From Arcuatula senhousia (Eukaryota; Mollusca; Bivalvia; Mytilida; Mytilidae): a DNA stretch of 64,000 nucleotides. Shown piece by piece: positions 11,492-22,708 of this stretch (position 1 is its first letter; each line of letters starts with the position of its first letter). The notes under the pieces are model-generated. The model was not told the origin of the DNA and searched no databases. It saw only the letters and a program-made list of their open reading frames with translations. The stretch is from positions 42,429,512 through 42,493,511 of the forward strand of contig OZ020306.1 of NCBI GenBank assembly GCA_963971305.1. The letters run 5' to 3'. The position numbers were made by a program, and so were the translations under genes.

Positions 11492-11898
11492 TTGTTTACA
11501 CAGGAAAATCTTGTTCACGTGAAATCTACATGAAATTCACGTGAAATTCACGTGAAAAACTTTACGTGAATTTCACGTTAAACGAGCAATTTTACATGAA
11601 GTTCACGTGAAAAATATCACGTGAATTTCACGTGAAAAATATCACGTGAATTTCACGTGAAAAATATCACGTGAAAAAATTTTCTCAACATTTTTAATCT
11701 TACGAAAAAAATCTCATTTTTCAGAATTTTTATGTGAAATTCCGTGAAAAAGTTAACGTGAAATTCACGTGAGTTTCGCGTGAAATTCACGTTAAATTGC
11801 TCGTTTAACGTGAATTTCATGTGAGTGTTTCATGTGAAATTCACGTTAACCCTGATTTCACGTGAATTTCACGTGAACAAAATTTCCCTGTGTAAACA
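11492..11898. mobile_element. Foldback element dense in CACGTG palindromes
   Basis: Ends TTGTTTACACAGG and CCTGTGTAAACAA are inverted repeats. Further inside, ACGTTAAACGAGCAATTTTA (about 11576) is mirrored by TTAAATTGCTCGTTTAACGT (about 11790), so the whole 400 bp folds back. It contains 12 exact CACGTG hexamers by my count plus several one-off variants, mostly as TTCACGTGAA. CACGTG is the E-box bound by Myc/USF/CLOCK-type bHLH factors, but the motif also follows simply from palindromic amplification. No coding capacity. Confidence 0.75.
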
Positions 11899-12008
11899 AA
11901 AATATGTATAGTGACAAGAATCACAATAGATCATTTGCAGAAAACACTATTTTTTATGGAAGCCCATTAGTGCCAATTAAGAATGAAATATTTCTTTTTA
12001 ACAGGAGA

Positions 12009-12246
12009 CCGCCACTTAATAAATGGCGGCCGCCACTTAAATATATGGCGGCCGCCACTTACTATCTGGCGGCCGCCATTTATTATTTGGCGGCCGCCAC
12101 TTATTATTTGGCGGCCGCCACTTAATTTATCTGGCGGCCGCCACTTACTTTATCTGGCGGCCGCCACTTAATTTATCTGGCGGCCGCCACTTACTTTATC
12201 TGGCGGCCGCCACTTAATTTATCTGGCGGCCGCCACTTAATTTATA
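12009..12246. repeat. NotI-containing minisatellite, ten GGCGGCCGCC cores
   Basis: Tandem array of roughly 21-23-bp units of the form GGCGGCCGCCACTTAATTTA. Exact GGCGGCCGCC occurs at 12025, 12047, 12068, 12089, 12110, 12133, 12156, 12179, 12202 and 12225. The first units are spaced 21-22 bp and the later ones exactly 23 bp, which suggests that the right half amplified more recently. Each core is a perfect palindrome containing a NotI site and two CpGs, in a strongly AT-rich setting. Open frames through it (repeated Trp-Arg-Pro-Pro or Leu-Ala-Ala-Ala) are artefacts of the repeat. Confidence 0.9.
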
Positions 12247-12348
12247 GAACCATTTTATCTGATCAAATAAAAAGTTATGAGGATTTGAACTTAAAATTAT
12301 CCTGTCCATCAATGGTTGTTTATTGCACTGTGTATTGCCATCCATTTT

Positions 12349-12494
12349 ACAGGCGTTTTATTATAATAACGTGTATATAAAAATTTTCTTCTCGTCTATA
12401 TACTATTTCCACGTGGAAATAGTAAATAGACGAAATGAAAATTTTTATATACACGTTATTATAATAAAATAAAATCCTGGACCCAAACGCCTGT
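12349..12494. mobile_element. Palindromic MITE-like element
   Basis: A 146-bp near-perfect hairpin with ends ACAGGCGTTT and AAACGCCTGT, arms sharing TTATTATAATAACGTGTATA, and centre TTTCCACGTGGAAA. An insertion in the right arm disturbs pairing near the end. It could transcribe into a long hairpin RNA. Superfamily unknown. Confidence 0.75.
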
Positions 12495-12833
12495 GATCCA
12501 GTTTGACACTTAATGAGATGCAAATTAGTGAATATGACATCACTAATGAGATCGACGAACACTCCTATAAACAATTAAAATATCAATCCGCTTTTGTATT
12601 CTATATTAATCATTTTATGCTATCGCATCAGATAGGCGTCTTACATACATGTACCTGTACAAAATTTGTAAACTAAATAAATCAGTTTTATAACATAATT
12701 GAGAGTAAAGCGACGAAAAAAAACAGATCTGGAAAAGAGCTATATTGCAAGCGTGTATTGATATGTTAATTAATAGGGTTTTGGTGAACCGCCGGAAAAA
12801 CCATTTTACAGCTTACCGAGGGCTATCGTAGCT

Positions 12834-12871
12834 ATAGCCGTGGCTAATCGCTAGCGATTACCCCGGCTAAA
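12834..12871. repeat. Short perfect palindrome
   Basis: TAATCGCTAGCGATTA is a perfect 16-bp palindrome embedded in a longer imperfect stem (TAGCCGTGG paired with CCCCGGCTA). It may be the centre of another miniature foldback element with weak outer arms (ATTTTACAGC and GCTGTAAAA). Confidence 0.5.
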
Positions 12872-13590
12872 AAACATTTAAATTTATATGTATTAATATC
12901 TGTGGGAAAATGCTGTAAAACCTAAGATAATCATAGTCATACTTAAAATGTTAAGTTAAATATCCACATTAAGAAACTAAAATATTGTTAAAAGACTCAT
13001 TAGTGACAAGATATAGTGTGACAAAATTGAATAAGACAAGACCAATCAAAGGTTTGTGTTAAACATAAGATGCTTATTATTAGCGAAAACAATACAATCA
13101 ATATGTACATTAATCAATGCTTTGCATATTTGGTTGAATTTCTAGATATGTTTGAAAGCGAAAAAGATCATTAAGAGTTTATTATCCCTATACCAACGGT
13201 TATAGAAATTTTTAGAAATTCTACCATTTCATCTTAAAATTTATTGTCTTACAAGCGAATGCAAAATGATTTTTGATACATTTCGCATCTCTTTTGAGTT
13301 TCTCTTACTCATATTCATCTGAAATAGAAATTACAGCAAAGTTCCAGAAAAATAAATTTTGCTACCCCTGACGAGAAATGAGATACAAATTTCTGGAAAC
13401 CTTAAGGTTTTGTAAGTTTTTAAAAAAAAATTTCATAAGCGCTTTTGTAGTTTATGGCCGGTCCTAAATGTCCCAGTCAACTAGTCGAACGGACAGAAAG
13501 AATCTTTCTTTGTTTTGAGGATAAATGTGTTTCAAGTAAACCCGATCTTGTGCAAGAACTTCTATTAAATTTTAAAACAAAACCAAAGCT
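12872..13590. other. AT-rich spacer
   Basis: Nothing recognisable. Plain AT-rich sequence leading into a family B fragment. Confidence 0.5.
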
Positions 13591-13594
13591 ACTT

Positions 13595-13760
13595 TACTGG
13601 GGCATATGCATACCAACTTTCGTCAACATAAGGTGCTCATATAACTCAAACACTGAAAAATTGATAGCATTAAACGCCGACGCCGTCGTCGCCACCGCTT
13701 GCAAAGTAACACTTATTTCCCGCCCTGCCACGCAGGCCAAACCTCTCTCCCGAAAAAGTG
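13595..13760 (+). repeat. Family B tandem-repeat element, 3' fragment
   Basis: Shares CTGGGGCATATGCATACCAA, CGTCGTCGCCACCGC and the closing GCAGGC with the longer copies at 48.3-49.8 kb. Only the right-hand part of one unit and the end are left. A 133-codon open frame (13454-13855) runs through it but is not a gene, because it follows the repeat. Confidence 0.6.
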
Positions 13761-14053
13761 CACCTCAGATATCAAGCATGGGTCTCAAATTACGGAAGCA
13801 CCAACTCATTTATCTATTAATAAATCCCCCATCCCGTTTTTTTTTAATTCGTTAGTAAGTTAGTAAGTTTTGCCTTTACTCCGAACTCTCAGGAGATGTA
13901 CATAAAAAGGGTGATACAATGAACATGGAATGATGATGAATTAGACAATGGGGACATCAGGCCAATCAGCGAGGATAGTTTTTAACTGGGTAACCTGGAC
14001 AATTAAGCCTCCTAAATGGGGATCCTTCTGCAGCTGGGTTATTTTTTTCCAAC

Positions 14054-14290
14054 ACGGTGCACCACTATGGTTTGCGGTCAGGTTATCCGCATTATAGCCT
14101 GACGACCCCGGCATTAATTATGAATGGCGCACAATTCAACCACTTTGGGCACACATCCCAGTCGCTATTTGGGCAAAGCGACCTGACGCGACGAAGGGTT
14201 TCTGAGCGATTTTAAGTGGACGTTTACCGATAAGCTTAAGCGCTGCTACGGGCCTATTTGCCACCTGGGACCCGCACGGAGGTTTTGCAA
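14054..14290 (+). repeat. Dispersed repeat (CCTGACGACCCCGGCAT family)
   Basis: A fairly complete copy running from GGTGCACCACTATGGTTTGC, through GCCTGACGACCCCGGCAT and GGGCACACATCCCAGTCG, to CGCTGCTACGGGCCTATTTG and GGGACCCGCACGG. Related copies are near 8.0, 30.2-30.7 and 44.3 kb. It is GC-richer than its surroundings. I do not recognise the element class. Confidence 0.55.
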
Positions 14291-14579
14291 TTCGAAAATA
14301 GTAAATACTGTAACGTAATGAAATGTGTCTGTTTGCAGGAATATAAGGGCAACCAATTCACAGTTATTGGTAATGCAGGTTCGTTTAAAAAATGAGACTG
14401 CATGTAGATGCATCCCCTTCCAGATCTAGAAAAATCTGAGATGAGGCATTTAATTCCATTTGATTCAAATATTAAATTAAGATACGTTTAAGGAGCATTT
14501 TAAGATATTTTAGGGTCATATTAATTTAATTCTTACTTATAAGTATTTGCAAAAACTCCAAGTATTTTGACAAAAATCA

Positions 14580-17500
14580 AGTAGGGCATTCGAGTGTTAA
14601 AAGTCAAAAAGGCAACGACAAAATCAGAAAACATGAACGTGAACAGCACGAAGAAACACAAAACATAAAACATTTATCAACGACGCAAACTCAAGTCGAA
14701 CAAAAGTAAACTCGTGCGCTCCGGAAAAGTAAGCAGTTCCTGTATGCATGCTATTTAACATTCGTCGCACTGCCAATTTCAAATTCAGCGTGTCGATTCC
14801 GGTAAAGGAAGATTAAACAAAACCCTATGACAAACCAACATTTGTACTCATCTGAAAGAGAGAAATCCCATATTTGTTTTTGAACTCATGATGTCTTCCG
14901 TAAATTTCTTGAGTCAAGACAGCAATCAAGGAGCAACATAACCCTGTGTTAGCACTTTTTGTCTCATATGTGTGACGCTCTGCCAAGGAAATCGATTTAA
15001 TATTACCGCAAGCTCTCGAGTAATGAATCAATTGTGGAACTTAAACTCCATTTGCTGGAGTAAATGAAATTTTGCTACACAAGGAGTATAAAAGTTGACG
15101 ATTTGAATATTTATGCTGGCGTCACACTGTCCCGATTTTGACATACGATGGACACACGAATGTTGAAATTTCAACTTCGTGCGAAGTCAGTCCCGAACTT
15201 GCTAAAAATCAAAATCAAAACCGAAGGGTATACGATTAGAACCGATGGCTAAACGATTAGAAAAGGAGCACATACGAATAGCTATGAACCGATTAGGAAG
15301 TTGTTACGATGTTATCATGATAAGTTGAGAATTAGATCCGAAGGAGAAACGAAGTTATACGATGGCTGTACGTGGCTGTGTTTAGCATACGATGGGTTTA
15401 CGATGCATCCCTATGGGTATACGATGTATGAAATGTAATAATGCGATTTGCAATAAGTCTATATAAATTGTCCGTTGCTGCTTCTGATTAGTATGTATGG
15501 ATAAATAGTTAAAATGAAGGCCCTCCAAGTATACCCCTGCTATCCCTGATATCGACCAGTAAGAGTAGATGAGACTATTAAGATAGAACAGAAAAGATTA
15601 TGTTTCTTTATCTTGTTTTTATTCGTGTCTTGTGTGAGGTGACATATAATCTGAAAAAAAGCAAGTATATGTTATAACTATGTAGAAACATTACAGCAAA
15701 TCATACATTGTTATTGCAGATCGCGTTAAATATCAAAACCCGTCTTGCAATAAAGACTTAACGCGTTTTGAAATTGAATTATAGTTCAGTCTACAATTCG
15801 TCTAAGCTGCTTATTATTTGTATATATATGAATAAAAGATAAAACTATTGATATCTAAGTAAACCGACGCTGCGTGTTCATGAGACTGAAGATAGAAAAT
15901 GATGTTACTTGATTTGTTTAGCTCTGCCAAAGTCTACGAAAGTAACGCGTTATTACGGGAAATTTGATAAAAGCCCGTAAGAAATTATTGTTTAATTACC
16001 AAGATGAGCCCAAATGGCTTTTTTTGTTTGTTTCTGTTTTGGGTTTTTTGTTTGTTTTTTTTGGGGGGGGGGGGGGCTTAAAGATCAACAGTTTTAGATT
16101 TTGCGAACGATTCTTGAGTAAAGCGTATTCACCTTGCAATACATAGTTCCTTACCGGTCCCATATCTAAAACTTCTAATTAAAGGTCCGGTAAACATTTG
16201 CAGACTGAAACGAAACGTTAACTTGATCTGTGACCCGTCATGGTGGACTCATATACATGTACAAACCAAGCAGTAGTTCAATAACTATAAGTGTATAGAA
16301 AAAAGGGTGAGAAACTGATATTTCAGCAAATTATCATAGTTTAAAGGGTCCTTTCTCCTGTAAAAATTTACTGACCGGAACGACACGTTAACTTGATCTT
16401 TACTTAGCTCACCATGGTAGAAATCAGTTTAGTATCTATATATATATATATATTGTTTTAGAAAAAAAGTGAGGAAAACTTATTGTGACAGCGAGCCGAC
16501 CCGGTTGACACACAAATGGGTAGCTCGAATGATCCAAGCCCTATCCGTCTACGCATACTTCGGCGGGACTGTAGCGACTGTAAGGAGCGAAATATAACGA
16601 CTGTATTATTTGGGTTTAACAAACGGGCAGACGCGGTCAAACCTAAATTCTCCTTCGTTTTTTGTCGGTAGGGAACTGATAAAAACTGAAATAAGTTTAA
16701 AATGTATAATCCTTTATTTCTGATATCGATATTTAAGTATTAAAAGGTGCCACCAAAGCCTTAAACGAGTACGCAGAAGAGAGAAGCGCCTGGCTAGAAA
16801 TAACATGGCGAAAATGAAAGCGTTAGAAGATTCTAGATCCAGACTGTCTTTGCCTAGTTTTGTCTTTTCGTCTTATACATTTGAAAATTATCATTCCAGA
16901 TACAAAATTTTGTTGTTTCCTTTAATTATTATTTTGAAACAAGATAATTATACATAGAGAACTAATGAGATACTTGCATCATAAGCTGCTGTCTTGTAAG
17001 TCTGATGTACATGTATGTTAATTCAAAGAAATAGACTGAACTAATTTTTTTTTCCTCAAGGATTCACTGTAACATGCCATACATGTACCTGCACTAAGGC
17101 CCAACTGAAATTGATAAACACATTGTCTATAAGGCATTTTTGACAGGTTTGATATTTTTTACTTGAGAAATCGTACTGCCTTGACCAGTGCCGTGTTTCC
17201 ATCTCCATGTCATTACTCTATGCCATTACACTAATAACGATGGATATACGAATACAGAGCGAAGTCTTCGCGACGCCGTATTTCCTTCGCGCCACCAGTG
17301 GAAATCTTCTTGTTTCATTCGTGTCGCCATCGTAAGATAAATGAAACCGACGACACTGAGAAGGCAACACGAAATAATAAGATGCCTTCACGAAGGCATT
17401 ACAATAGAAAGGATGGATTAACGAACACAACACGAACAAGGAACTTCGCACGAACCTTCGGCAGTTTTTTAACATGTTAAAAAATTTCGGAGGCACTACG

Positions 17501-17840
17501 AAGTTTACCCCGATGTCAGAAAATTTCCACAGAAGGTGCTACGATGGTAAAAGATGGCAATACGAAAAGCGCGATCTTGTTACGATCAGTCCCGATTGTG
17601 AAAATATTCACAATCGTGTTTCCATCGGGGTCTAAATCGGGATAGTGTGACGCCAGCATTATTGAAATCATCACGTTTTTAAAGAGTTTTGTTAAAAGTT
17701 TTCCATTGGAGTTTATTTTGAGATTTAGATCTTAATATGAAGCACACTTTTTAGAATCCGTTGTGTCCTTTATCTCAAATTTCTGACGATACATGAGCAT
17801 TGAGAATCGTTTAGTGAAAGGACATCATCAATGTAACGGA
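14580..17840 (-). pseudogene. Penelope-like RT C-terminal relic, split by a transposon
   Basis: Minus-strand remains of the C-terminal part of an RT of the same family as 19479-20780. The part at 14825-15110 carries YGRHHEFKNKYGISLFQM and ends NVGLS-stop, as does the copy at 63.5 kb. The part at 17662-17840 carries the preceding EIKDTTDS and CASY words. A 2.5-kb DNA transposon separates the halves. Several stops and frameshifts are present. 14580-14800 is the 3' untranslated region, with the CACGAAGAAACACAAAACA and TGCGCTCCGGAAAAGTAAGC phrases that recur elsewhere in the window. Confidence 0.75.
15114..17658. mobile_element. PIF/Harbinger-like non-autonomous transposon with TTA duplications
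   Basis: A 2545-bp element. Its left end TGCTGGCGTCACACTGTCCC and the complement of its right end, TGCTGGCGTCACACTATCCC, differ at one position in 20. TTA flanks both ends (15111-15113 and 17659-17661). A 3-bp TTA/TWA duplication is characteristic of PIF/Harbinger. Subterminal regions (15120-15430 and 17220-17640) are packed with ACGAT/ACGAA words, possible transposase-binding repeats. The interior includes T and G runs (about 16020-16075) and a (TA)n stretch (16436-16453). No transposase is visible. It interrupts the RT relic and is therefore younger. Confidence 0.85.
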
Positions 17841-18831
17841 AAGTGAATTAAAAGAGAGAGTTAGTCTACGATCCTTTTTTGTCTAGAAGTGATTGTAAGA
17901 AGTCTGCTTCATATGAATGAAGAAATTAATCTATTATAGCTTTATTAATGCAAATTTTACCCAAAAGGTTGTAAGCATATAACAAGTACAAAATTTGGAA
18001 TGTAAGCATGCATGATATCCGAATTAACGAATTCTGTTAGTTCCTGGATAACACGAAACGAGTTACAGTAAAATTGGTCAATTATGCTACTTATAATTAC
18101 GCAATCTTATGTAAATAACCATAAAAATGTATGATATAACCCGACAAAACAGTATCCACAATTTACCAAAACAGAAGTCTATAACTGAACAAAACTGAAT
18201 CCTCTAAAATGGTGAGACAAATTACAGGTTTGATGTGTTTACTAATTTGGTTTTCTTAAACAGTAGGCAGTACTCTCGTTGCATGTTTTAATTTAAAACG
18301 ATTTAAAAAGAACGTGGGTACACATTGCATGCTTTATCATAAGTTTGAAATGTGTTGTTTACTTTTAATTTAGAGTTATAAAATGTATAACCTTTTTAGT
18401 CATAACTTTTAAACCATTATTCATAGATTAACTAAACTTTCACATTTTATTGAAATCAATATAAAAACGTAAATTATAAAGAAATATAAATAATACATAG
18501 GTTTATGTTTATTAACAATGCTCAGGTGTGCTTTGTATGTGTGTTTTGTAAACAATATTGATCGAAAAAGGGACGAATTTAACCCACCAAATACAACATC
18601 ACGTGAATCCTTCACTGGACTTTCCTGATCGCCGTGAATTCACCTTACTAGGGGTGTTTCTGAATGCCTTAAAGACATTATTGCTTTATTATATAGGCAA
18701 ATGCATGCATGTTATGTGGAACGTAGATTACCAACTGTAGTAACGTAAATTACATATTCATCAATTACAAATAGACACAAGAATGAGGCCAAAATGGTAA
18801 GAAAACTCATCTCAAACGATAAATATACGAT
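17841..18831. other. AT-rich spacer
   Basis: No gene, repeat family or structured element recognised. Small open frames here lack support. Confidence 0.5.
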
Positions 18832-19131
18832 ATTGAGATGTGGAATAAGTGTACGCGACACAACAAACATAAACAAACAGCAATTCAAAAAATCACAACG
18901 GAAATCAGCAAGCAGTCTTCAACATGACCATAGGTCACTGCTTACCGTCTTGCATTGGCCCAAGACTTATAATACAATACAAAAGTATCAAAACCAATCC
19001 CTAAATCATCAACGAAAGACTCAATTCTTGACATAAAACAGTTAACATAGAATGACAAGGACAAACAAAGGCTTTGGCAAAGTTTCCTGGCTTAGGACAG
19101 GCACATATAAAATGTGGCGGGGTTAAACTAG
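18832..19131 (-). repeat. Direct repeat downstream of the RT (possible pseudo-LTR)
   Basis: Matches 20967-21256 in the same orientation. Shared words are GTACGCGACACAAC (other copy TTACGCGACACAAC), AGACAGGCACAT-like GGACAGGCACAT, and AATGTGGCGGGGTTAAA (other copy AATGTGGCGGAGTTAAA). Identity is moderate, with indels. It lies on the 3' side of the minus-strand RT. Penelope-like elements are known to carry tandem pseudo-LTR copies; the match to that layout is inference. Confidence 0.6.
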
Positions 19132-19478
19132 TTTTTTGGATCCAACCTTCCCCCTATTGATAAGCTTGCACAAAGCTACATATAAAACACACTGTAAAAC
19201 TCAATCGACAAAAGTTCAATTCAACAAGAGAGAACCTAAGACAAAATACTGTACGAAAACAACAAGACAAGGAGGAACTCTCTTGAGAACACTCGAAGTT
19301 ACTGACAACTAGCTAAGAAACATTTATCGATTGATGTAAAAGAATCAAATACATCAGTTCTAAATCCGACACCCCACGTCAAAACAATGAATGATTAAGA
19401 GTTGTATCACCATACAGAACCGACATACTTGATCGCTGTGGTGCTTACAAATAATACAGTGGATAAAAAGTGAAAAAT
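19132..19478 (-). other. Probable 3' region of the RT element
   Basis: AT-rich sequence between the RT stop and the downstream direct repeat. It has no gene and is presumably the untranslated part of the element. Confidence 0.45.
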
Positions 19479-20780
19479 TTAACGTTTTAAAGTTACTATC
19501 AAGCTATCAATATTTCTGCCAAAACATACCAAATGTAAAGATTTTACTAAAACATTGAATTCGTATCCTTTTTTCAAAAGGTTTTTAAGCCAGTTTTTTA
19601 TTTCCATAAGGTTGTTTTTGAATTTTTGTGCTTTATAAACTACATTGCTATAAAAGTTAGGATGAGATATTCCTTTAACAATCAGAAATCTACGTGTACA
19701 ATCAAATTTTTCCATGAGATGTCCATATTTATGTGCAAATTTTGTAAAAGATTTGACTAATTTGTGGTAACGGTAACCTTGTTTTAGCAATTTTTCTGTA
19801 ATAAAACGGTTTTTATCATTAAAATCAGACACATCACTGCAAATGCGAGCATACCTGACTAATTGTGAAATGTATACCCCGTAAGCTGGAGCTAATGGTA
19901 CGTCTCCTTCAAGAAACGGAAAATTTACTATTGGGAATGAAAAGTCATCCCGTTTATCATATACTTTAGTGTGTATTCTACCATTGATAATGCTTAAGTC
20001 CAAATCTAGAAATGGACATCTACTGTCGGTTTAGTTTGCTTTATTTAGGGTTAATTCTTTAGGATATATATCATTTATAAAATTTGAGAATGTGGGGTTG
20101 TTTAGAGCAAGTATGTCATCTAAGTACCTATATGTATTGTTAAAAGTTTCGATAAGGTGGTTTTTGTTTGGGTCTTTTTGTAGCTTGGCCATAAACTGTG
20201 ATTCGTAACAATATAAAAACAGATCAGCTATGAGTGGAGCACAATTGGTTCCCATTGGAATTCCAATGACTTGGCGATATATTTGTTTACCGAACCGGAT
20301 GTAAATATTATCTAAAAGAAAGTTTAATGCAGTAATAACTTCTATGTCGGTCCAATTAACATAACCTTTGTGGGTTTCGTTACTAAAAAACGATTTACTA
20401 AATACTTGTGACACTTTAGAACAGATGTAGTCACTTTTAGATTTGTCAAAGCACCATTTAATTAAATATTCAAATTTCTTTTTGATAAGATTGTGAGGTA
20501 GATTAGTATATAAAGTGGAAAAGTCATAGCTGTCTACGGATTGAAAAGTATTTTCAAATGCCCGAAGTTTGTCTAAAACATCAAGAGAATTTTTAACACT
20601 CCAAAAATGATTTATTCCACTATTTTCGAAAATTTTATCACAGTATCGGATGATAAATTCTTTCATTGTAGTTAAAGCAAGAGACAAGACTTTAGAAATA
20701 TTGGTTAAGGAACATTTACTTGATGCAGAAATAAAACGGGATTTATATGGGTTTTTGTGTAATTTAGGTATCCAGTACAT
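19479..20780 (-). pseudogene. Penelope-like reverse transcriptase with one in-frame stop
   Basis: Encodes an RT that would copy element RNA. Residues count from the first Met at 20780. YWIPKLHKNP at 2-11, the palm motif YDFSTLYTNLPH at about 85-96, GIPMGTNCAPLIADL at about 173-187 and the catalytic YLDD at about 219-222 are all present. The C-terminal block has YDKRDDFSFPIVNFPFLEG and PAYGVYISQLVRYARI. The frame is continuous for 434 codons except for one TAA at 20031-20033. The start is arbitrary, as the N-terminal part upstream of 20780 is missing or degenerate. No GIY-YIG endonuclease domain was seen. I assign it to Penelope-like elements by recall of this RT type; a related uncharacterised RT clade is possible. 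Confidence 0.8.
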
Positions 20781-20966
20781 AGTAGGTCTCGATTAGTTCC
20801 TGACAGTTCATGTCAAACAGTTGCCAATGTCTGGCTCATTGTTAGATATATATGCTGCCGAAATGGCAGGTTTAAAAAACAAGGAAGGTAACTTTAATTT
20901 GTCATCCTAAAGCTAAAATACAATGAATGTCATAATGTCTTTATTCCAAAGAACAACCCATAGATG

Positions 20967-21256
20967 AAAATGAGATGTTGAATATAAGTTTACGCGACAC
21001 AACCTACAATGTAAAAGACAATTTAAAAAATCCACAATGGAAAACAGCCAGCAGCCTTGGTCGCTGCTCGTTATTTTCGATTGGCCCTGGATTGAAAATA
21101 AACTGCATGATCCAAGCCCAATCCTTAAGTGCAATGAAAGACCCTCTTCTTGACAAAAAAAACAATTAACATAAATTCGACTAAATACAAACATATGCTT
21201 TGATAAAGATTCCTGGATTAAGACAGGCACATTGAAAATGTGGCGGAGTTAAAGCA
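20967..21256 (-). repeat. Direct repeat upstream of the RT
   Basis: Partner of 18832-19131 on the 5' side of the minus-strand RT, with the same order of shared words. The pair brackets about 2.1 kb including the RT frame. Between this repeat and the RT start (20781-20966) I see no further coding sequence. Confidence 0.6.
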
Positions 21257-22708
21257 TGTCCAAACCAAGCAGATGTCATTTGTAATATTAATATCAGAAC
21301 CTAGAACAGTCAGATACAGCGATACATGTAGAAGCTTTCTTCAAGATTGATAATTTCAACCGAATCAAACGTGAGTCAAAAATTCGTTCGAATGCGCAGG
21401 TTGGACAAAAAAGACAAGTATCGTAAGTTCAGTCTGTCTAAACACACATTCAACGCATGTTGAATACTAAGACAATGATCTTAACATAAATTAACTTTTA
21501 AGAGTTATAAATTGCTATAGTTTATCTGCGCCACTCTTTAAATTAAAGAGTCATTTGAAAGTTAAGTACAATATTGAAAGGATCGTGCATGTTGCATTTA
21601 ATAATTTTTAAGGATCATATAATAATTATAAAATTAAGTTCTTAGATTTACTATAATATTGTCAATTTTGGGGGATCAAAAATAGGTCCGATGAGGGTTT
21701 GAGAAATTAAAATGTAATATATGTTACTTCACTTTTTCTAAGATTTTGTTAATATTTTTATTGTTTTCTATAATTTTGTTATGTCAGTAGCTAGAATCGT
21801 TTAAAAAAAACTGACTTCAAGAATTAGTTAACAAAGATTGGGAAATATTTTCAAAATAAAAACTAAATTATCATATTCAGATGACCCAATGAAAGAGTTC
21901 CCATTTTATGTTTTTTTCTACATTATTTGATTTAAATTTGACAAATATAACACATCTTTGAATAAATAAGAAGAGTACTCATATTTATTTATTAAAAATT
22001 AAAATGGAAATTGCCACAAAATTTCTTTGATGGGAATGTAATTTACTCTACATTTTTGTGGTAATCTACATTACCGTGAATCATTAACTAATTTATATAG
22101 ATTGTGTTTGCTTTTGAAAGAAATAGGTTTTGAATTTTATTTAATGGTGATGTGTTGGTGAAACAGTTAAGCTTAGTCGTCTTTATGGTGTTCATTTATG
22201 CTGCCGTATTTTGAAAATGGCAATATAAGCTAGGACTAAATTTCTCGTTTTGGGTCACACGTTAAAGTAGTATATTTTATTCCGTCAACTTTTTGCGGGA
22301 TAAGTGGAACTTACATTTTTCGATTAACTGTCTCAAGATTAGTGCGAGAACAAATGTAAAGTATAAATCTACTGAGTGCTTCAGTGTGCGGTTACAGTAT
22401 GATATAGTTTTATGATATGCATTGAAATGCTAAACTTTCAATATGTAAATACGGAAATGACGCATAATTTGTGGCGCAAAACCGATTAATTGATTTTGAT
22501 TAAAGTCTGTTTAAATTCGTTGCTACTCTAACGTAAAAAATGTATGTCTTTTAAAAGTATCGTTTTTTTTTTTGTATTTCATAGGATTACAATTGTGAGA
22601 ACACTTAACAATAAGAATGCGTATTTAAAAAACAATAGCGCGTATAACGCACCAATTTTAAGTATATTGCTTTATTCATTATTAAATTTGAGGTACTTTA
22701 GTATTTTT
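21257..22708. other. AT-rich spacer
   Basis: About 1.45 kb with no recognised gene, repeat family or structured element. Confidence 0.5.

Noticed and set aside
11904..12171. Frames giving repeated YYLAAATYYLAAAT and IWRPPL peptides
   Set aside because: Translations of the NotI minisatellite in two phases.
12009..12246. CRISPR-like spacing of repeats
   Set aside because: The linkers are as conserved as the cores, the units are only 21-23 bp, and the context is an intron-bearing animal genome with no cas genes. It is a minisatellite.
13454..13855. 133-codon + strand frame
   Set aside because: Coincides with a family B fragment whose other copies do not keep this frame.
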